Source: Vitrella brassicaformis
Lineage: Eukaryota; Sar; Vitrellaceae
Direction of reading: 5' to 3'
Assembly: GCA_001179505.1 (NCBI GenBank)
Contig: CDMY01000582.1
Location: forward strand, 3,188-47,333
DNA length: 44,146 bases
Below, piece by piece: positions 23,526 to 33,042 of the stretch (positions are counted from its first letter, which is position 1; the number at the start of each line of letters is the position of its first letter). Below the pieces are notes generated by a model. That model ran no database searches, was not told where the DNA came from, and was given only the letters and a program-made list of their open reading frames with translations. Position numbers and translations under genes: made by a program.

Positions 23526-24239
23526 ACTCTCCCTGTATATATGTGTGTGAGCCTCTCTGCGACCCGAGATCTGTGCGTGTTCGTCTAAGCTCGCAGAAAC
23601 CCCACACCCTAAACCCTAGACTCTCTGCTTTGAGGGCTTCTTCCCATTGCAGGGGGGGGGGGAGGCCGGGGAAATAATGTTGGTGTGATGGGCTGTGTGT
23701 GTGGGGAGTTTGAGGGGATGGCCTTGCGTGTGTGAGAAGTGGGTATGCGGCAGGGGGGGTATCGATGGGGTGAGGGCGGTGAAGTGGTGAGAGGTGCAAT
23801 TTGGTGGAAAGGGCGAATGGCCAACCGATGGGCGTTGGCAGTTCTCAGAACAACTTGCAGTAAAGGTCTCCAGTCAATACTCGTCCATCCAGGGCATCGC
23901 CAAGTTGGCAAAAAAGCCATGGACACAGACAGAGAGTGAGAGACAACCGAGTGAGTGCAGGGGTGAGTGGGGGTGCAAGGGGGGGTCCATACGATACACA
24001 CACACACACACAACAGACACACACACAGACAACAGACACACACACACACACAGGCTCGGCCCTTCGGGCCTCGCCTTCGCATCAACGGCCCACACACACA
24101 CTTAGAAAGACACAGGCGAGGCAGGTTTCGCTCTGCTCGGCTCGGCTCGGCTCGGCTCTGCTCGGCTCGGCTCGGCCCTTCGGGCCTCGCCTTCGCCTGA
24201 GTGACACACACACACACACAGAGGGAGGGAGAGAGGGAG
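23526..24239. other. Low-complexity intergenic region with CCCTAAA element
   Basis: No gene is supported. It contains a CCCTAAACCCTA element (23607-23618), G-rich and (CA)n/(ACACACAG)n tracts (23996-24052), a pentanucleotide GCTCG array (about 24130-24175), and two copies of a CGGCCCTTCGGGCCTCGCC unit (about 24057 and 24173). It ends in (GGGA)n at the gap. Confidence 0.6.
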
Positions 24240-24539
24240 NNNNNNNNNNNNNNNNNNNNNNNNNNNNNNNNNNNNNNNNNNNNNNNNNNNNNNNNNNNNN
24301 NNNNNNNNNNNNNNNNNNNNNNNNNNNNNNNNNNNNNNNNNNNNNNNNNNNNNNNNNNNNNNNNNNNNNNNNNNNNNNNNNNNNNNNNNNNNNNNNNNNN
24401 NNNNNNNNNNNNNNNNNNNNNNNNNNNNNNNNNNNNNNNNNNNNNNNNNNNNNNNNNNNNNNNNNNNNNNNNNNNNNNNNNNNNNNNNNNNNNNNNNNNN
24501 NNNNNNNNNNNNNNNNNNNNNNNNNNNNNNNNNNNNNNN
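24240..24539. other. Assembly gap, 300 N
   Basis: A run of N of exactly 300 bases, a likely placeholder length. It is flanked on both sides by (GGGA)n repeats and sits at the left edge of the second copy of the duplication. It hides any remaining 3' exons of that copy. Confidence 0.98.
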
Positions 24540-26359
24540 GCAGGGGGTGGGCCCGGAGGGAGGGAGGGAGGGAGGGAGGGGTGGGTGGGTGGGCAGCATA
24601 CACACACACACACACACACACACAAAGACAGTAAGGGGACCTTTCCTTGTGTTGATCTTTCTGTCTCCTCACTCACTCTTCTGTGGGCTGGTTCTCCGGC
24701 AAAATGCTCAGAACTTCATCCACGTCCACCTTCTCACCTGCACACACATTAGCTCCCACATGCATGTTCGTGCATTGGCTGGCCTCATCCACCCACCGAC
24801 CCACTCACTCGCCCACCGTTCTCTCTCTTGACGTGAAGCTCGTTGATGATGGCCCCGATGGCGTGCAGCTTCTGCTGCAGCCTCTCGCGGCTGTCGTAGT
24901 GGTACCGCACATCGCCGCGGAAGGCCATCAGCGGCTCAATCACCTCGGGCGGCATCTTTGCCTGGAGGACAAGACGGAGACAACACTCCCTCTCTCTTTG
25001 CGTGCATGGCTGGCATCTCTCTGTGGGTGTGTGGTGTGGACCTGATTACCTCCAGCCGCAGTTTGGTCAGGTCTGGCCGATACTTGTCCAGATAATTCTC
25101 CACCTGCCACATTAACACACACAGCGATCGTCCGTTGAGATAGACATACGCTCCCGTGCCGCAGACATTTGTGTGTGGTGTATGGCGTGTGGTTTGTGCG
25201 GTGCGGTGCATGCCTGTTCCTCGTCGAGTTTGTTGCGCGTGCAGTGGTCGTAGAGGATGCGTTGGAGCACCGCCCGCTTCATCATGTAGGGGTTGTCGTA
25301 GTCAGCCAGCACGTTGACCAGCTTCGGACGGCTGCAATGACACACAATACACTTCCGCCTTTAGCCATCGACGGACGCATCTCCAGGGCTGACCTTTGAT
25401 CCATTAGGTCGTCCCTCACTGCATTGGACATGACGTCGAAGAACTGGTCGGTCGGCGCACTCTAAAGGAAGGGATGAACCGACATGACAGCACATCATTA
25501 GAGTGCACAGTGACTGGATTGACATACCGGCGTCTTCCACTGGTTCTTGAGCCGTTTTGTGATGTGCTCGTAGAGTTCCGCCTTCTGCCGGTCCTCACAG
25601 AGCGTCTGCAGGGCGACGCGGTCAGAGAAGGCCTCTGACCTGAGAGTGAGTTACACCCACACAGACAAACAAACGTTTGTGTGACGGCGGCCGACGGCTG
25701 TTGGCTGTCTTGCCGACTTACTCGGCTGGCTGCTCCTCTGCGCCCATCAGCTGAAAGCGTTTGTACTGCATACAAACAAACAAACAAACAAACAAACACA
25801 CACACACACACACACACGGGGAGAGCAAGCGCAGGCAATGGTTGGCTATGTGTCGGTCTGTCTATCTTTCGCACAAACGCACCTTGACGGGTTTCCGCCG
25901 CGCATATGCTGGCTTGCCCTTCTCCCGCTTCTTGACGCCCCGCTCCCTTTCCTCCTGCTCACGCCTGTCCACCACACGCCTCTCCACCAGCCGACGGTCA
26001 CGGCCCTGCAGCTCCGGCCCTATCTGCATCGCCGCAGCGTCGTCCGACTGCCACTTGGGCACCTCAGCCGACGGCGGATACACTCGCCGGTCGATGAGGG
26101 TCTTCCGCGCGTCCCAGTTGAGCCTGTCGAACTGCCGCAAGAGCGCCTTGACCCGGGCCTTCTTCCGTGCCGCATCGGTGAGCAGGGATGAGTCATAAGC
26201 TGCTTCTTCTGTTTGTGGTAAAGCTGGGGAGTCGGGGCTGTCGGTTGGCTCACGGGGCGGGGTAGAACTGGAAGACAAGGGGCGCGTGGTGGTGCACCTC
26301 ACGAAAGAGCCAGATCCTCGGTGGTGGGGAAGCAGCGCCGCATATCGATGGCGGATCAT
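24540..26359 (-). pseudogene. Second copy of the mitochondrion-targeted protein gene, cut by the gap and probably broken
   Basis: Exons matching 1-8 of the complete copy are present and open: 26359-25883, 25765-25722, 25639-25528, 25461-25394, 25331-25214, 25103-25050, 24961-24817, 24737-24677. Only a few residues differ (for example FDRLNWD against FDRRNWD). The exon 9 acceptor, which in the complete copy is CGTCAG|GGCC at 21714, reads CTCCG|GGCC here (about 24553). The AG is gone and a (GGGA)n run replaces the upstream sequence. The remaining exons would lie in the N gap. The GC donor of intron 5 is kept (25213). It may be a pseudogene, a truncated gene, or a mis-assembled allele. Confidence 0.7.
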
Positions 26360-26405
26360 TGTAGAAATGGAAGATGCCAGATGGCTACCACTTGGACGCC
26401 TTGAC
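24540..26405. repeat. Segmental duplication, unit 2
   Basis: Direct repeat of 21701-23525, shifted by about 2.84-2.88 kb. The breakpoint on the right (26405) is 46 bases upstream of the start codon, so the two gene copies have unrelated promoters. The left breakpoint is hidden in the gap. Confidence 0.95.
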
Positions 26406-26703
26406 GGGGACCTTCTGCAGCGCAGATGAGCTGCGAGGCTCCAGGCTGTGGTGCGCCACCGGTTTCATGCAGCACCCTAGGCGACTCTTGCGAGCTTTAG
26501 TCAAGCTTGCGAGGAGATCTGAAGGCGAATCTCCCCCGATAGATGCAGTAGCAGCAGTTGTCAGACATTGCACAGCCAACAGACGCTGCCACAGCCAACA
26601 GACACTGTCAGCCAGTGCCGGCTCCTGTAAGGTACGAGGAGGAGATCTGCACAGCACCGCTCCGGCGCACTTTGCGACGGCCTGAGGCGTCAGCACGGCA
26701 CAG
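26406..26703. promoter_or_regulatory. Upstream region shared by gene copy 2 and the SOD gene
   Basis: Unique sequence between the divergent starts at 26359 (minus) and 26704 (plus). It has two tandem, near-identical CACAGCCAACAGACGCTG-like units (about 26571-26610). It probably holds the SOD promoter. No defined element is recognised. Confidence 0.35.
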
Positions 26704-29568
26704 ATGTGGGTTTTGGCAGCAACAGTCTCAGCAGCGCTTCTCGGGACTGCCACAGCAGGTCAGTGCGGAGGAGATATGGAGAGGATCACAAGAAGGCCGC
26801 AGTTAGCGGGCCTGTCCGTGCTGTTTGTGTTTGCAGTGTCGTTTGTGCAAGATGCGCTGCCGTATGCTTATGACGCGTTGGAGCCGGCGGTCGACGCGCA
26901 GACAATGGAGCTGCACTTTAGCAAACACCACGCAGGATACATCACAAACCTCAACAAGGCCATCGCGTAAGGCCTTGAGAGATGGAAGGGCAGAGCAGAG
27001 CAGCGGAGTGGCTGATGTGTCAATCCATCCTCATCATTTCTCTCGCGTGTGTCTTACTTGTCTGTCAGGACCAATGCGTCGTCGTTTGACAGCCTGTCGC
27101 TTACTGACATAATCGAGGTCGCTAAAGAGCAAGATGGTACGTAGCCAACCAGCTGTAGGCCGACATGAGCATGCGACATTCTGTGTGTGTGTATATGTGT
27201 GTGTGTGTGTCAGTCTTGGTGCGCAACAACGGAGGCGGCGCCTACAACGTGAGCCGACAGACAGACAGACAGACAGACAGACAGATAGGCTGTGATCCAA
27301 TCCACACATGCTCTCACTTGGTGTGTCTTCCTTCCCCCATCGCACCCCGCCCCGCTGCAGCACGATCTGTTTTGGAAGGCCATGGCACCAGTGGACGGGG
27401 TCGGCCAGCGGTCCGCCGCACTCGAACAGGTGAGTCACGCACAGACGACAAATGGCACATCGACTGACTGATCGGTGAAATGCCTCTTCCCAACGTGTGT
27501 CCATCCCTCAGGCTATCACGAGTGCGTTCGGGTCTTACGATGCCTTCGAGGAAGCCCTCAGCGAGGCGGCGGGAAGCGTGTTCGGGTCAGGGTGGGCATG
27601 GCTGGTGGTCGGCCGCACAGGCGCACTCTCCATCATGACCTCACCCAACCAGGTGAGCACGCGGTGAGATCTGTCGGCCTGTGTGTGCACGTGTGTATGT
27701 GTGTGTCATCCGACCATCCATCCATCCATCAGGACTCTCCCCTGATGGGCCTTGAGGCGATTCCCATATTGGGTATCGACGTCTGGGAGCATGCTTACTA
27801 CCTCAATTACCAGAACAGGAGGTCGGCAAGGGAGAGGGGAGGGAAGCGATCCACACGCGCAGCACGTCCATCTGTCTAACGATTCTCTGCTGCTATAGGG
27901 CTGAGTACATCGCCGCCTGGATGAACATCATCAACTGGACACAGGTACGCACAGAGACACACTACACTCGCTTTGCCATGCCAAAAGCTCCCATCCCTTT
28001 CTCCCTCCATCCATCCATCCACTCGTTCAGGTGTCTGAGAATTTTGAGAGCTACGCGTTGGAGGGCAGCCCGGTGCCATCCCTGACAGAGGAGGAGGCCA
28101 CCACCGCTCCACCACCAGAAGACTCAGACGCAGACGTTCTCAGCGCCGCTGCCAACGGCGATACGCTCAGAAGCAGACAACTCGCAGAGGCAGACGCACC
28201 AGGTAGGAGGGAGGACCTTTGTTGGGCGCCAGGTCATCCGTCCTAAATCGTGCCTTGTGTGTTGACCTGTTTGGTGTGCAGTGGTGTTCGAGCAGGCGGA
28301 GCTGCCGTATGCTTATGACGCCTTGGAGCCGGTGATCGACGCGCAGACAATGGAGCTGCACTTCAGCAAACACCACGCCGGATACATCAACAAACTCAAC
28401 ACGGCTATCTCGTAAGGGAGACCACACAACAAGAGGACACACACACATCCATCCATCCATCCATTCATTCACAGGACTCTGAGTGAGGTGCCGACTGAGC
28501 TGACGGCCCTGCTGCCGAAGATCAAGACACTCGGCGGTGAGTGTAGCCACGACCATTTGCTTCCCGTCATTCGGCAACACACTGACTGACAGGTCTATGT
28601 ATGCCTTGTGTACGTGTCTCGATGTCAGCTGCTGTGAGGAACAACGGAGGCGGCGCATACAACGTGAGCAGGGCTGGATGCAACAGAAACACATGCATAC
28701 ATACATTTCCCGTTCCCTCCCGTCCCCTCCCCTGATCTCCCCCTGTGCACCGCTGCAGCATGCCATGTTCTGGGAGACCATGGCGCCCAACGGCACAGCC
28801 GCCAGCCAGCCGTCAGAAGCCCTCATGAAGGCAAGCGACCGACCCACGCCCCCAAGTCCCCACATACCCCTCGAGCACGGACCATTGTGAGGCCATTCAC
28901 CGTGTGTGTGCAGGCCATCGAGGTGTCCTTCCCGTCCTTCGAGGCCATGCAGGAGCAGTTCAGCATCCGTGCCGGAAGAGTGTTCGGGTCAGGCTGGGCG
29001 TGGCTGGTGGTCGACCCCAAGGACCCCCAGAACCTCGCCATCGTGACCACGCCCAACCAGGATAGCCCCCTGATGGACGACGATGCAGGCGACGCCATGA
29101 TCCCCATATTGGGTTTGGACGTCTGGGAGCATGCTTACTATCTCAAATACCAGAACAGGAGGTCGGCAGGGCAGGGCAGTAAAGGTCGCGGGCAAGCGGC
29201 ATCTCATCTGTCTCTGTGGCTGGCTGTGTGCGTCAACCAGGGCGGATTACATCGCTGCATGGTGGGGCCTGGTCAACTGGGATAAGGTGAGTAGCACTAA
29301 GCACACACAACTGCCTGTGCGGTGTGCGTGTGTCCTGATCCATCCATCCATCCATCCGTCCGTCCGTCAGGTGTCGTCATTCTACGACGAGTATGCGTCC
29401 AAGGGCCAGCCCGTCCCCCTCCTCACCAGCACACAGCAAGGCGGCGCCCAACCAGAGGAGGGCAGCCCCGACTCCTCCAGTGCTCTGTCGGTGACGGCGT
29501 CGGTCATGTCTCTGCTGCTGCCGACGCTGGTCGTGGCCATGGCTGTCGGTGGTGGGGTGCGGTGGTGA
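26704..29568 (+). CDS. Tandem double-domain Mn-type superoxide dismutase, secreted, with C-terminal hydrophobic tail
   Basis: Sixteen exons give 531 residues in one frame: 26704-26758, 26837-26966, 27069-27136, 27214-27248, 27361-27429, 27512-27652, 27733-27821, 27899-27944, 28031-28202, 28282-28411, 28475-28536, 28629-28663, 28759-28830, 28914-29161, 29241-29286, 29371-29568. The signal peptide is [18 protein letters not shown]. Each half is a full Fe/Mn SOD, converting superoxide to peroxide and oxygen. Metal ligands are complete in both: His in [11 protein letters not shown], His in AYNHDLFW / AYNHAMFW, and Asp plus His in [17 protein letters not shown] and PNQDSPLM carry the Gly and Gln typical of Mn rather than Fe enzymes. 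A Ser/Thr/Glu/Asp-rich linker of about 60 residues joins the halves. The C-terminus ([19 protein letters not shown]) looks like a membrane or GPI anchor. It is probably displayed outside the cell or in a lumen. Confidence 0.93.
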
Positions 29569-31019
29569 AGCTGGTGTCTCGTGTGTCCGCCTTTGCCTGT
29601 CTGTGTATGTGTGTGAATGAATGAATGTTTGTTTAGTGCGTGTGTGCGTAAGTGTTTCTATGGTGTCACATCACACCACGGAGGGGTCGACGTGTCGAGT
29701 GTGTGTGTGTGTGAGTGTATGTGTGGTATCGCAGATCGAGCTAGCAGCTAGTGACTCCCCCGGCTGCCATGCCAGGCCAGGCCAGGCCCATACCTACCTT
29801 TGCGATGGATGCAGCCATGCCATGCCATGCCATGTATGTCTCATATATGTGGATGTGTGTGAGTTTGAGAGTGGATGTGCCTACCGTGCCACCCTACGTA
29901 CACCTCCCCCGTCTCCCGGCGTCTTGTGGTCAGTGTCCTTCACTTGCCTCTTCCTTGCTAATGGAAATAGCATGGAAGCGCCGAGATGAAGGACGCCGGC
30001 CACAAGACGCCAAAGGCGGTGCTAGAAGACGCAAACCGGCCTACACACCTACTTCTGCTTTGCCTGTGAATGCAGCAATGCCTTAATGCACGTATCATGC
30101 GCGTACACACGGATGGATGGATGTGTGGATGGGTGGATGGGTGCGCGTGCGTGTGAAAGCGAGGGCGGTGCATTTTTTGCGCCTGCTGGCCATGGCTCGG
30201 TGGGTGAGGGACGAGATGGTTGGACGACGAATGGATGGACGTACGTGTACGTGTGTGTATGTGTGTGTAATTAGATACATATGTAGATCTGGAAAGACAG
30301 CCGACCAAGGTGACAATACCTCTGACGGCCAGGGAGGGAGGGAGGGAGGGAGGGATGGGGAGGTGTGCGCGTCTGTCGGTTTTCTGCCTGATGTGCCGAT
30401 GTGCCGAAGGGCATGAGAACCTCTTCTCGTCCTGCCTGGTACAAAAACCCATCTCGTATACATACCTTTTCAGACTAGTGTGCCCATCCGGCCATGTGGC
30501 CGGCCAGCCGGTGCCTTCCTTGCTTCTGCCACATATGTACAATTTTGGAGGTGCTTTTGTTGTGTGCGCTGTGTGTCTGAGCCCGGCGATGGATACAGAT
30601 CGGTCTCGTTTGCGTCAGTGCAAAGTTCCGTTTCTCACGCGTGTCGACGCACATATGGGGCGCATACCTCACCGGCACAACCTGATGCGAGATCCACGTG
30701 CGAGCTTGGCGATCCCTCCAACAGCGTTTACATTTCGCGGCCGTTGCGGATCCCCGCGCGCTCTCCTCTCTCTTCGTTAGCCGTGCGACGACAGCCCTCC
30801 CTGTCTCTCTGCCCTCTGTCTTAGCGGCCAGGCTCCTCTCCCCTTTCTGTCCTCTCATCTGCAGCATTCTCCCTCGACTCCCTCCACTCTCATCGCTTTT
30901 GACTCCGAGTCTGTCTCTCCTCGACTTGTTCTCTTCAGCCAGCCCCTTGTTGTTGTTGTTTCTTCACCTGCCCGCTGCTCGTCTGCGTTTCCACCCGTCG
31001 TCCGCCCGCTCCACGACCG
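29569..31019. other. Intergenic with simple repeats and a long hairpin
   Basis: Apart from the hairpin at 29918-30011 I see no gene. There are (TGCCA)n-like runs (29765-29833), (ATGG)n (30112-30140), (GGGA)n (30330-30356), and a pyrimidine-rich stretch (30760-30960), probably the promoter or 5' leader of the gene at 31020. Confidence 0.55.
29918..30011. ncRNA. Long near-perfect hairpin (candidate structured RNA)
   Basis: Arms 29918-29942 and 29987-30011 pair over 25 positions with one mismatch (A29932/C29997) and two G-U wobbles. The outermost 12 pairs are GGCGTCTTGTGG with CCACAAGACGCC. After a small internal loop, a second stem pairs CTTCCTTGCTA (29950-29960) with TAGCATGGAAG (29968-29978), with one mismatch and a 7-base loop. 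The whole fold is 94 bases and lies about 350 bases past the SOD stop codon. It may be a 3' UTR element, a small-RNA precursor, or the remnant of a terminal-inverted-repeat element. Transcription is not shown by the sequence. Confidence 0.45.
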
Positions 31020-31691
31020 ATGAAGCTCCTTTCCCTTTCCCTGCTGGTATGCCTGCTTGGCATCGCACTGGTCTGCGCTGATGATCAGAAGCGGCGGGCT
31101 GCTAATGCCGATGCTCCGTCTGCGGTGGCCCGGCGTTTGCGAGGAGGGGAAGCTGGTGACACCACAGACGAAGTGACATCCGATGGTACGCACACACGAA
31201 GTGACATAGATGCCTCGCAGTCAGAGGTACGCCTTTCGTGTGTATTTGTCTGTGTGCTTGTAAGTAGGTGGTGTGTCTGATGCTCTTGTGACGGAGCCAG
31301 CGGCAGCAGACGATGAGGTCGCGGCTGATGAGTCGACGGCGGCACTTACAGGTGGGTGTGCAGACAGACATCCCCGCCGCAACTGCACACACGTCATAGA
31401 TTATTTTGGCCACGTACTGTATGTGTGTGTGGTGTGTGTGCAGATAAAGATGAAGATGAGCCCAGTGGCCTGGAGGCTGTGGAGGAGTCATCGAGTCCCA
31501 CAGAGCGGAGGCTGGGCCCGGACTTCTGGGACAAGCTCAAGTACTACAAGAACAAGCTCAAGCAGAAGTGGTATGGCTACAAGAACAAGAAGTATGGTGG
31601 CGGTGGCTACAAGAACAAGAAGTATGGTGGCGGTGGCTACGGCCGTGGGTATGGCCGTGGCTACGGCGGTGGCTACGGCGGTTACTGGTAG
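31020..31691 (+). CDS. Small secreted Gly/Tyr/Lys-rich protein with RxLR-like motif
   Basis: Three exons (31020-31185, 31268-31351, 31444-31691) encode 165 residues in frame. A clear signal peptide (MKLLSLSLLVCLLGIALVCA) is followed by RRLR at residues 38-41 and a Glu/Asp/Ala/Thr-rich middle. A second Arg pair is in TERRLG (about 104-108). The C-terminal 60 residues are basic and repetitive: two copies of YKNKKYGGGG, then YGRGYGRGYGGGYGGYW. Gly/Tyr-rich repeats are known from cell-wall, cuticle and adhesive proteins, where Tyr can cross-link. RRLR after a signal peptide is reminiscent of oomycete RxLR and apicomplexan PEXEL export motifs, but could equally be a dibasic processing site. I know no homologue. 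It may be a wall or surface protein. Confidence 0.7.
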
Positions 31692-33042
31692 ACACACCAC
31701 AACCAACACATTGTGTGTGTGGGTGCCTTGACACATAGTATAGTATAGGATGGGTGAATGTGTAAAGGCTCGCGCGTCTTTGTTTAAGCACGAGCACCGT
31801 ATTACGTGTAGAGAGAGGTATGGATGACATCAAATGGGTGGGCATAGAGGGTGGCTGGTGTGTGTTTGCCTCAAGTGACTGGAGGGATGCCATTGGGATG
31901 GTCCATCCCATCCACGTGTCTGTCGATTGTGCATTGCACACATGTACATAACATATCTGGTCGTTCTTTGTTAGTGAGACAAGAAGCGAGGGAGGGTGTA
32001 GTGTAGTGTGGCTGGTTCTGGCAGTATGTTCTGTCTAAGTGCCTGTCTGTGTGTCTGCTGCTCTGCCAGATGTGATCGATATCGATGCTGCCCGTGCAAA
32101 AGTCTTTTGACCGCATTTTCTTGCTCCCAAGGGATCGGCGTCGTCGTGTGAGCTCTCAAGTGCGTGTATGTGTGTGGGGGGGGGAGCGTGTTGATACAGA
32201 CCTTGGACGATACGCGATAAGGCGGTACAATAGTGCACAATCATGAGCTGCACAGAATGATCGCACCGCACTCTGGATAGCTCATTCAGTCATCAGTCTT
32301 TGCGGCACGTTCATCCATCCACCCATCCATCGCTCCATCGCTCCATCGCTCCATCCCTTCCCTCGTCATATATCACAATTGCCTACATCGACTCCCCCGC
32401 CTGATGTGTCAGTCAGTCAGTCAGCTATACGCGGAGAGGTCAGTCATTGCAGCTACATAGCTCTTTGCCACGGCTTATTGTGTGTCTCACGGTCTGATGT
32501 GTATGTGTGTGTGTGTGTGAGGACAGATCAATTGGTGTCGCTGTACAACCAGGAGGATCTCTTTGTCTGTGTTTCGATTGATCAAGCTTAAGACACGTCG
32601 CACATCGGAAACGATCAGCTCATGAGTCGCACATCCCCTTGCATGAATCTGTGGGTCCACTTGCTGGCCGATATAAAATGAAGACAGCGATAGATAGCAG
32701 CGGCCAGGCATTCTCCAATTACCACACTGCAAAAATCTCTGATTTGAGACACAACAGAAGTGTGATCGAGCTGCCCTTCTTTTGTTGGTCCTCCAGCCCC
32801 ATGCGCACCTTGATCTTCATGTCGCGCAGCTACATCTTCGTCTTGGTTGGGCTCAGTAGAACCAGCCGTGTCGTTGACTGGGTCAACCAGCGCCAGCAGC
32901 GGCCACTCTCCCTCTCGCCGTTTCTCTCGCCCTTTCCCATTCCTTCGCTGTTTGTCGCTTTGTTGTTCCAGCCACAGCCGTACCGAGACCTTCATGTGGG
33001 TGATCAGTTGGACGTTGGTCTTGGGTGGCCGGGCTAGCCCCA
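31692..33042. other. Intergenic between convergent genes
   Basis: Contains (CCATCGCT)n-like repeats (32310-32356) and a (GTCA)n run (32407-32424). Open frames on the minus strand continuing past the kinase stop are in other frames and lack support. No gene is seen. Confidence 0.55.

Noticed and set aside
23480-23527. Longer N-terminus for the mitochondrial protein
   Set aside because: The extension begins with GTG, not ATG, and lies beyond the better ATG at 23479. The targeting peptide starts properly there.
24101-24676. Open frames running through the N gap
   Set aside because: They consist mainly of unknown residues and (TH)n or (VC)n translations of CA/TG repeats.
26776-26836. SOD start at 26776 ([17 protein letters not shown]...)
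   Set aside because: Splicing 26758 to 26837 gives a better signal peptide and an intron at the same phase and place as the start of the second SOD half, so 26759-26836 is taken as intron.
30112-30140. Possible CRISPR or regulatory array from repeated GGATGGAT units (here and at 4484, 8046, 15510)
   Set aside because: Simple tetranucleotide microsatellites without spacers.
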